Shown in pieces: positions 1 to 5,369 of a DNA stretch of 5,369 bases. Position numbers and translations under genes: made by a program. Positions within the stretch are counted from its first letter, which is position 1, and each line of letters starts with the position of its first letter. Source of the DNA: an uncultured Bacteroidota bacterium (lineage in GTDB: Bacteria > Bacteroidota > Bacteroidia > Chitinophagales > Chitinophagaceae); the NCBI GenBank assembly GCA_946479535.1, contig CAMLGP010000261.1, forward strand, positions 1-5,369. Direction: 5' to 3'. Below the pieces are notes generated by a model. It did not search any database. It saw nothing but the letters and a program-made list of their open reading frames with translations, and was not told the DNA's origin.

Positions 1-876
1 ATTAGTACGGATAGGCCCATCAGTATTCAATTTCCAGGTTTCATCACTCGTAACCAGCTTCTTTGTTCCATTGGTATATTCGATCTCTAACTGCAATAGC
101 AGCTTGGGATAGCCAAAGGTGTTAATCTTTTTAGGCTTATAATCCTGCCGCATGGTGAAATACCTTCCATTACCGAGAACCGTTGCAATGGCATTCGCAC
201 CATTGATGATATTTGAGGTTACATCATAAGTATTATACAAGACCGATTTACGATAATCAGTTGGAGCGGGTCCAAGCCCGGAGCCGGAAACTTTTTTGCC
301 ATTAATAAAGAGTTCATATAATCCGAGCCCGACTATAAATACTGTTGCTCTCTTAATCGGTCCAGGCGATTGAAACTCTTTACGCAGGTACCGGGCCGAT
401 AATCTGGACCATTGAGTAACGCTATCCCAGGGAGCTGCCTTATCATAACCGATCCATTTAGCCTTCCAGTCAGGTTTATTCAGCAATCCCATACTCCAAT
501 ATGCAGGCTCACTCCAGGCTGTTTCTCCCTTATTGGTATAAATCTTTACTTTCCAGAAATACCTGCCTTTACTCGTTAATGATCTGCCTTTATAGGGCAC
601 CATTATGGACGAGGATGAATTGACCTTTCCCGGATTCCAGATATCTCCTTCGTTTTTATCCAGTAATTCTTTTGAAGAGGCTACGAGGATATGATACGCT
701 GTTTGTTTTGTATCATTTATCCTGGATACAATCTGCCAGCTAAGCCTGGGTGATCTTACATCAATCCCTAATGGATTATCCAACTGCTCACACCGCAAAT
801 GGTTTACAAATACTGGCTGCGCCTGCAGGCATTGCAGTAACAGGAAGAAGCCAGTTAATATAAAAAGTCGTTTCAT
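1..876 (-). CDS. Alpha-L-rhamnosidase, GH78 type, N-terminal part (3' end outside window)
   Basis: The first 292 codons of an inverting alpha-L-rhamnosidase, which releases terminal alpha-L-rhamnose from polysaccharides or glycosides. Residues 1-19 form a signal peptide (MKRLFILTGFFLLL, cleavage probably LQA19-Gln20). Next comes the typical GH78 opening LRCEQLDNPLGID (27-39) with SPRLSWQI (42-49), the Ig-like N-terminal domain, which includes YFWKVKIYT (106-114) and AWSEPAYWSMG (120-130). KAKWIG (138-143) leads into the jelly-roll Bac_rhamnosid_N-type domain: RYLRKEF (162-168), GLGLYELFINGKKV (183-196), PTDYRKSVLYNTYDVT (206-221) and VLGNGRYF (233-240). The frame is open to base 1. Family members usually run to roughly 900 or more residues, so the (alpha/alpha)6 catalytic domain and its acidic residues are outside the window, and activity cannot be judged here. 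The ATG lies 9 bases after the GH2 stop, with AGCAAATTT between them and no Shine-Dalgarno sequence. It is therefore read from the same transcript as the GH2 gene. Confidence 0.93.
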   Translation of the reverse strand, partial: MKRLFILTGFFLLLQCLQAQPVFVNHLRCEQLDNPLGIDVRSPRLSWQIVSRINDTKQTAYHILVASSKELLDKNEGDIWNPGKVNSSSSIMVPYKGRSLTSKGRYFWKVKIYTNKGETAWSEPAYWSMGLLNKPDWKAKWIGYDKAAPWDSVTQWSRLSARYLRKEFQSPGPIKRATVFIVGLGLYELFINGKKVSGSGLGPAPTDYRKSVLYNTYDVTSNIINGANAIATVLGNGRYFTMRQDYKPKKINTFGYPKLLLQLEIEYTNGTKKLVTSDETWKLNTDGPIRTN

Positions 877-885
877 AAATTTGCT

Positions 886-3702
886 TTACTCAAAATCAAA
901 TACAAGCACCAATTTCAGGGCTCTTGCCGGGTCTTTCTCATAATCGTAAAAACTATACTTCATTCCCATGGGTCCAGTTGATTCCTTTGTCTGACTTTTG
1001 GTACCGATAGCGGGAATTCCCTGCATAAATGAAATATCACCGCCTGGAAACAGCGTTTCGTAATTATGCCATTGATCTGTTTTCCACGCTGGAGTAAAAA
1101 GCCGCAGAAATACATCATTGGTTTCAGTTGATACCATAAAAGAACGACCATCCTTTAAAAAGAACCGGCACCAATACATATTGGCATGATATCCTTTGAA
1201 TTCAGGATAAACCCAGGGATATTCTCCTGTCTCAGTTGAATTATAAGGCTTTTTCCAAACGCCGAACTGGTTACCCTTCATCCTGTTCTTCCACACACGA
1301 TAAGGTCCATATCCCAGATATTCCACCTCTTTTATCATAGTTTCCGGAAATGAGAAATTTACTCCTACCATGGAAGAATAAAATTCAGCAGGGAAATAAT
1401 TTACTTCCATTTTTAAGTACCCGGTAGAATAATAGGTCCACTTAAGCGTGTTAAATGATGATTTCCCGTCAAACCTGGAACTAATTATTATATCATCCCC
1501 AACTTTCGAGGCAGTGAATCCGGAAAAATTATTGAGCCCTTCCTGTATTACTGGTCCGTTATTAAAGGGAATTGATTTGTTCGCCACCTCCACCGAAGTA
1601 AGCATTCCGGTCCGTTTATTAATCGAGATCTTATTCTTTTCTGTGGCTATAATAAAAAGACTGTCTGTTTCTGATAATGCAGGTTTTAGATTTGAAATCC
1701 CGGACTGATATTTCAGGATAATATTCGGAAAAGATGAGGCTTTAACTATTGGGAAGCTTTTAGTCAACACCTCACGGTTAAATTTATCTTTAACCGTTAC
1801 ATTTAATACGTAATAGTTAAGCCATTCCTTTGGAAGATTAATTTTTATTGCTCCTTTACCCAATGGCCTGATATCTGGTGAAGGTATGGTGCCATTTAAC
1901 ACAGGTAATTTTGAGTCCCATGCTTTCAATTCATAACTGAATCTGCATTGATTAATATTTGTAAAATGGTACCGGTTTTCTAACTGTAATGATCCATCAA
2001 ATTCTGCCGTAATTTCCTTTTCCTCAAAATGCACAGGGCTCCATATCTCTTTAATGGCATAATAACTTCCTTCCTTTTGATGATAGGGCCCCATAATACC
2101 ATCTGCTCCGCGAGCCTTATCTGTATCCAGCGAATCATTCAAATCACGCCTGACCACAGCCTGGTCTGCAAAATCCCAGAGAAATCCGCCTGCATATAAT
2201 GGCTTGCTCCACATCATTTCCCAATAATCTTCCAGGCCTGCCCCATGTCCGCCATCATACCATCCGTGAAGAAATTCCGTGGGAAGAATAATATCATGCC
2301 CGTGATCATAATTCCCAATGCCATAATCATACTGCCGATAATGCTGTGTTTCAATCCCACCAAATAATTGCCAGGGATGCACCACCACACGTTGCTGAAT
2401 ATCCAACTGATTAAAAAGTGGATCAAGCTCCAGGTTATGCCCACCCTCATTGCCATTTGACCAGATCACAATAGAAGGATGATTCACATCATGAGCAATC
2501 ATTTCTTTCAGCAGTTTGGTTCCGGTGCTGGTTGAATAATGCCCATGCCAACCTGCCAGCTCATCCATCACAAAAAGTCCCAGTGAATCACATACATCCA
2601 GAAAATGTTCATCCGGAGGATAATGACTCATCCTCACCGCATTCATATTCATATCCTTCATCAGCAACACATCATCAATACTTATTTTTTTACTGGTTGT
2701 TCTTCCACTTGTTGGCCAGAAAGAATGGCGGTTCACTCCTTTCATCTTTACTTTCACGCCATTTACATATATCCCGTCACTCTTTTTAACCTGGACTGTG
2801 CGAAAACCAAATTTCTGTTCAACTTTATGCAGGGACACATTTCCACTCATCAGTAGAAATTCCGCTGTATAGAGAGTAGGAGTTTCCGGAGTCCATAGGG
2901 CTGGTTTGGTTACACTGGTTTGTACCAGTAAAGCAGAATCACCTTCCTTCACTCTGGATTGCAGCGTCTTATTCACCAATCTTCCCTGATTGTCCAATAT
3001 TCTAACTCCAACCCCCGTTATATTTTGCCCTTTTATAAATACCCTGCTCTTAAATGTGCCATCAGCATTCGCATCAATAGCTACTCTTTCAATATGATTC
3101 ACAGGTAATGCTTCCAGCCATACCGGTCTGAATATCCCTCCGAATATCCAGAAATCCCCGCTTCGCTCCGCTGCATTCACGCTTGCATCTGATGAATGTT
3201 TGGCTACTGTAACCTCCAGTAAGTTCTCCGCTCCAAATTTGAGAAGCCTTGATATATCATATTTAAAAGCGTAAAAAGCGCCCCGATGCGTTTCTCCCGC
3301 ACGCTGACCATTGATCTTTACTTCAGTGTCCGTCATTGAACCTTCAAACACAATATTTACCCGCTTATTCTTCCATTGCCCCGGTACGTGAAAACGGTAT
3401 TTATACATTCCCTCCTCCCTGCCCCGCACACTGTCTTTCGCAAACCCATAATCATATTTGCCAAATCCCTGCAATTCCCAACAGGAGGGGACAGGAATAG
3501 TGGTCCATTTCCCTGCATTCATTCCACCCGTACAATAAAACTCCCAGGCAACAGTATTATCATTGCCGGTACCTGAGAGATATAATTTTTCGGTTGATTG
3601 CGCAGAAACCTGTCCCTGATCCTTTATGATAAAGAACAGGACAAAACACAGGAATGCTATTCTTTTCCCGCAGATATATTCCAGGGCCTTGCGGCTTTTC
3701 AT
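886..3702 (-). CDS. Secreted GH2 beta-glycosidase, LacZ-like (beta-galactosidase or related)
   Basis: This complete 938-residue retaining exo-beta-glycosidase resembles LacZ across its length. It has a basic n-region, a hydrophobic core at 15-26 and probable signal-peptidase I cleavage at VSA34-Gln35, so it is likely periplasmic. The order of domains is: jelly-roll sugar-binding domain (about 40-200, with IPVPSCWELQGFG at 69-81 and FGGIFRPVWLE at 187-197), Ig-like domain (about 200-303), TIM barrel (about 304-560), a linker beta-domain (about 565-655), and a LacZ-type small-chain domain (about 675-938, with YLGYGPYRVWKNR at 795-807). Barrel motifs include NRH (324-326), NAVRMSHYP (354-362), WSNGNEGG (414-421) with acid/base Glu419, PTEFLHGW (474-481) with nucleophile Glu476, and GGFLWDFADQ (505-514). 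DELAGWHGHY (380-389) stands where LacZ has its magnesium-ligand loop, so the metal site seems absent. The gene starts 6 bases after the previous stop, and the GH78 gene begins 9 bases after its own stop. Galactoside, glucuronide, galacturonide or arabinopyranoside specificity cannot be decided from the sequence. Confidence 0.95.
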   Translation of the reverse strand: MKSRKALEYICGKRIAFLCFVLFFIIKDQGQVSAQSTEKLYLSGTGNDNTVAWEFYCTGGMNAGKWTTIPVPSCWELQGFGKYDYGFAKDSVRGREEGMYKYRFHVPGQWKNKRVNIVFEGSMTDTEVKINGQRAGETHRGAFYAFKYDISRLLKFGAENLLEVTVAKHSSDASVNAAERSGDFWIFGGIFRPVWLEALPVNHIERVAIDANADGTFKSRVFIKGQNITGVGVRILDNQGRLVNKTLQSRVKEGDSALLVQTSVTKPALWTPETPTLYTAEFLLMSGNVSLHKVEQKFGFRTVQVKKSDGIYVNGVKVKMKGVNRHSFWPTSGRTTSKKISIDDVLLMKDMNMNAVRMSHYPPDEHFLDVCDSLGLFVMDELAGWHGHYSTSTGTKLLKEMIAHDVNHPSIVIWSNGNEGGHNLELDPLFNQLDIQQRVVVHPWQLFGGIETQHYRQYDYGIGNYDHGHDIILPTEFLHGWYDGGHGAGLEDYWEMMWSKPLYAGGFLWDFADQAVVRRDLNDSLDTDKARGADGIMGPYHQKEGSYYAIKEIWSPVHFEEKEITAEFDGSLQLENRYHFTNINQCRFSYELKAWDSKLPVLNGTIPSPDIRPLGKGAIKINLPKEWLNYYVLNVTVKDKFNREVLTKSFPIVKASSFPNIILKYQSGISNLKPALSETDSLFIIATEKNKISINKRTGMLTSVEVANKSIPFNNGPVIQEGLNNFSGFTASKVGDDIIISSRFDGKSSFNTLKWTYYSTGYLKMEVNYFPAEFYSSMVGVNFSFPETMIKEVEYLGYGPYRVWKNRMKGNQFGVWKKPYNSTETGEYPWVYPEFKGYHANMYWCRFFLKDGRSFMVSTETNDVFLRLFTPAWKTDQWHNYETLFPGGDISFMQGIPAIGTKSQTKESTGPMGMKYSFYDYEKDPARALKLVLVFDFE

Positions 3703-3708
3703 TTTTAC

Positions 3709-5244
3709 TTAAAGGCTTGCTTCAATTTTACTCAATCCTTCTGCTCTCTTCAATAATTTACCATTAGCCCAAACACTCAGGCCTTTTCCTTTTTTATATT
3801 TCTGGCCGGATCTATCCCAGATTATAGTGAGGATCTTTCCGTGATACAATAGATTGTCCAGGCAAAACCAGTCCCATTTATTGGCCGGCAGCAAAGGATT
3901 TACTTCTACAATATTATCTGCTCTCGGCCTCAAACCAACCAGTCCCGTGATCAACAGGTCATTAAAAGTAGAATGATTATAATACCGGCTTCTTTCCTGA
4001 TCACCTTTCAGCCAGTATCCGGTTTTCTCATCCAGGTACTCTCCTACATAAGGACGGCCACGATAGTATTGTGATTCTACATAAGTTTCCAGTAAATCAA
4101 AATACAGGCTGTCAGTTACTGTTTTTTGCTGGTAATTATTCATAAGGTTTGCCATCGCTGTCAACGTCTGCGAAGTGGCAAACGGCCAAACGGCTCCATC
4201 CCATTCACAATTACAGCACCCGTGCATGCGGAATTGAGGATGACTTCTGTCGGCTGTAGTAATTCCAAATGGAGCACAGAATTGTTTGGTATCTGCCAGG
4301 CTTGCCCAGGCCACATCATACTTTTCATCAGGCATATTAAAATACCAGGGAATAAATCCTATTTCTTCTTTTACATTGGCACTTGTGTCCGCTTCCTTTA
4401 TTGTTTCAAAAAAGCGATGATTATTATTCCAAAGCCTTGCCTGCGTAAGCTGCTTGATACTATCAGCCTTCCGCTCATACAATGCAGCTGTTTGAGGTTG
4501 ATGTGCCAGGCTGGCAATGGATGCAATTGCTTTCGCATTACCATACATATATCCATTGATGGAGGGTCTTGCATTTTTCTCTCTTCTTCCACCGCTTATG
4601 GTTTCTTCCATCGCATCCCGCACATCATATTGCCAGAATAATCCGCTGGGCAATTTTTTATCATGTTCCCAACCTGCATAGTCTGCCTCAAGGTCTGGCA
4701 GAAGATTTACAACAAAGGCAGCATTGTTATTGACAAGGTACCGGTTATAGATGGCATCACTTGCCCAGCTACTGTAGGCACGAAGTTTATTCATCGGTTT
4801 ACCATCATTGCCTCTGAACCATACCAATATATTATTATCCACGTAACGCTGGTCATGTAACCAGCGGCCTTCATAGATATGATGACCAAGAGCGCTGCTG
4901 ATCATATTGTATTTATCAGCATAATTCCGCTGGATCAGAAATTCAGTAAACACAAACCCCTTCTCTGTTTTCTTTATATGTTTCCGGATGGTCCACCAGC
5001 GATAATAGAATATCTCCTCAAAATTTTGTTGGGGGCATTCAAACAGTGGTATATTCTTTTGCATCCATTGCCAGGCGCTGTCATTTGGAATAGCCTGCTT
5101 TATATTTTCATCCTCCATTGTGTTGAAGTAATCAACATAATGTTTGAATGAAGCAGGCTTCAATACTAGCGGTTTATTATTCTGGCAAAATCCCCTACCT
5201 GTCAGGCTAAGGGCAGCCAGTAATATGATTACCTGCCTCCTCAT
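3709..5244 (-). CDS. Secreted (alpha/alpha)6-toroid glycoside hydrolase, trehalase/GH63/MGH1-like; substrate unknown
   Basis: This complete 511-residue protein is probably an exported glycosidase. Residues 1-20 look like a signal peptide: MRR, a hydrophobic stretch VIILLAALSL, then cleavage probably before Gln21, so the mature protein would act in the periplasm or at the surface. The body has the repeated Trp- and Tyr-rich helical pattern of (alpha/alpha)6 barrels: FYYRWWTIRKH (79-89), SSWASDAIY (158-166), LFWQYDVRDAMEE (202-214), RPSINGYMYGNAKAIA (226-241), CEWDGAVWPFATSQTLTAMANL (346-367), a GEY site (401-403) and YYNHSTFNDLLITGLVGLRPR (421-441). By analogy with trehalase, GH63 and mannosylglycerate hydrolase, the acid is expected at Asp207 or Asp210 and the base at Glu402; this assignment is inferred. 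Residues from about 435 look like the small beta-rich C-terminal cap seen in GH65-like and six-hairpin enzymes. An unusual HGCCNC cluster lies at 341-346. The ATG overlaps the upstream stop, and the GH2 gene follows after 6 bases, so it is co-transcribed. The fold class is fairly secure; the CAZy family and substrate are not. Confidence 0.88.
   Translation of the reverse strand: MRRQVIILLAALSLTGRGFCQNNKPLVLKPASFKHYVDYFNTMEDENIKQAIPNDSAWQWMQKNIPLFECPQQNFEEIFYYRWWTIRKHIKKTEKGFVFTEFLIQRNYADKYNMISSALGHHIYEGRWLHDQRYVDNNILVWFRGNDGKPMNKLRAYSSWASDAIYNRYLVNNNAAFVVNLLPDLEADYAGWEHDKKLPSGLFWQYDVRDAMEETISGGRREKNARPSINGYMYGNAKAIASIASLAHQPQTAALYERKADSIKQLTQARLWNNNHRFFETIKEADTSANVKEEIGFIPWYFNMPDEKYDVAWASLADTKQFCAPFGITTADRSHPQFRMHGCCNCEWDGAVWPFATSQTLTAMANLMNNYQQKTVTDSLYFDLLETYVESQYYRGRPYVGEYLDEKTGYWLKGDQERSRYYNHSTFNDLLITGLVGLRPRADNIVEVNPLLPANKWDWFCLDNLLYHGKILTIIWDRSGQKYKKGKGLSVWANGKLLKRAEGLSKIEASL
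5241..5244 (-). other. ATGA stop/start overlap (translational coupling)
   Basis: The TGA of the unidentified upstream gene (5243-5241) overlaps the ATG of the (alpha/alpha)6 hydrolase gene (5244-5242). No Shine-Dalgarno sequence precedes the ATG; the upstream bases are GCTGCAGGCAA. Re-initiation by the terminating ribosome is therefore the likely way translation begins. The start is supported by the signal peptide that follows immediately and by the absence of another Met codon before residue 43. Confidence 0.75.
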
Positions 5245-5369
5245 TTGCCTGCAGCGGTTTTAAGATAATTAATAGAATATATTGCTTCCTTATCCTTTGC
5301 ACCAGGATCAGGCAGATCATACATCTGATCAGTTGGTGTATCAGCATCGGGAAAACGACGAACAATTCC
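5241..5369 (-). CDS. C-terminal end of an unidentified protein (5' part outside window)
   Basis: An open frame enters from the right edge and continues for 42 codons to a TGA at 5243-5241. The tail begins GIVRRFPDADTPTD and ends YLKTAAGK. It is hydrophilic, rich in Asp, Pro and Lys, with no membrane segment and no visible secretion-system sorting tail. I do not recognise the family from this fragment. The main support that it is a real gene is its junction: the TGA shares bases with the ATG of the next gene (ATGA), the usual arrangement for translationally coupled genes in an operon, and the frame is uninterrupted to the window edge. By context it is likely another enzyme, transporter or accessory protein of the same glycan-degradation operon, but this is inference only. 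The short length leaves some chance that the frame is open by accident. Confidence 0.7.
   Translation of the reverse strand, partial: GIVRRFPDADTPTDQMYDLPDPGAKDKEAIYSINYLKTAAGK

Noticed and set aside
829..840. Possible lipobox LLQC at residues 13-16 of the GH78 protein
   Set aside because: Gln directly before Cys is not accepted in a lipobox, and an LQA-Gln signal-peptidase I site follows immediately.
877..885. GH2-GH78 junction considered for a promoter or terminator
   Set aside because: Only nine bases separate stop and start, too few for either, and no hairpin or -33/-7 type element is recognisable.
1448..1708. Plus-strand open frame of 86 codons opposite the GH2 C-terminal region
   Set aside because: It is fully antisense to the small-chain domain coding region and has no domain, initiation signal or conserved neighbour.
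2532..2856. Two overlapping plus-strand open frames (85 and 83 codons), His- and Ser-rich, opposite the GH2 gene
   Set aside because: They are antisense to the conserved TIM-barrel region, in two different frames over the same bases. The His-rich look is explained by reading reversed codons of the GH2 gene.
4126..4641. Plus-strand open frame of 171 codons inside the (alpha/alpha)6 hydrolase gene
   Set aside because: It lies fully antisense to a gene with clear motifs. Its translation has no recognisable domain and a composition typical of a reversed coding frame.
4879..5151. Plus-strand open frame of 90 codons opposite the start of the hydrolase gene
   Set aside because: It is a shadow frame. 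The minus-strand reading gives a signal peptide and family motifs, whereas this one gives nothing recognisable.
5185..5202. Possible lipobox ending at Cys20 of the 511-residue protein (TGRGFC)
   Set aside because: The residue before Cys is Phe and the pattern does not fit the L-A/S-G/A-C consensus. Cleavage before Gln21 is more in line with the neighbours.
5313..5327. Short inverted repeat CAGAT-CATAC-ATCTG that could be an operator or hairpin
   Set aside because: It lies inside the open frame of the upstream gene, has only five-base arms and no T-run, so it is most likely chance.

Overview
The window reads as part of one tightly packed, single-direction operon on the minus strand. It probably comes from a glycan-degrading member of the Bacteroidota, and a Chitinophaga-like soil or plant-associated lineage would fit. 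The reasons are moderately AT-rich DNA, secreted carbohydrate-active enzymes whose signal peptides end just before Gln, start codons without a usable Shine-Dalgarno sequence, and a LacZ-like GH2 and a GH78 side by side. The taxonomic call is inference; no marker gene is present.

In the order of transcription, from the right edge to the left: (1) 5369-5241 is the last 42 codons of a gene that I do not recognise. Its TGA overlaps the next ATG as ATGA. (2) 5244-3709 encodes a complete 511-residue secreted protein with the look of an (alpha/alpha)6-toroid glycosidase (trehalase / GH63 / mannosylglycerate-hydrolase-like fold). Its exact family is uncertain. (3) 3702-886 encodes a complete 938-residue secreted GH2 enzyme with LacZ-type architecture, starting 6 bases after the previous stop. 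(4) 876-1 encodes the first 292 residues of a GH78-type alpha-L-rhamnosidase, starting 9 bases after the GH2 stop. It runs off the left edge before its catalytic domain.

No intergenic gap exceeds 9 bases, so the window has no room for an internal promoter or terminator between genes. I see no RNA gene, mobile element, CRISPR array or long repeat. The promoter, any regulator and any SusC/SusD pair must lie outside the window.

Taken together, three exported glycosidases with different folds (an alpha-L-rhamnosidase, a beta-glycosidase and an (alpha/alpha)6 hydrolase) suggest stepwise removal of side chains or terminal sugars from a rhamnose-containing glycan. Candidates are a pectic rhamnogalacturonan, ulvan, a gum, or a rhamnosylated plant glycoside. 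The most open points are the specificity of the 511-residue protein, which carries an unusual Cys cluster beside a conserved Trp-rich motif, and that of the GH2 enzyme, which appears to lack the LacZ magnesium site.
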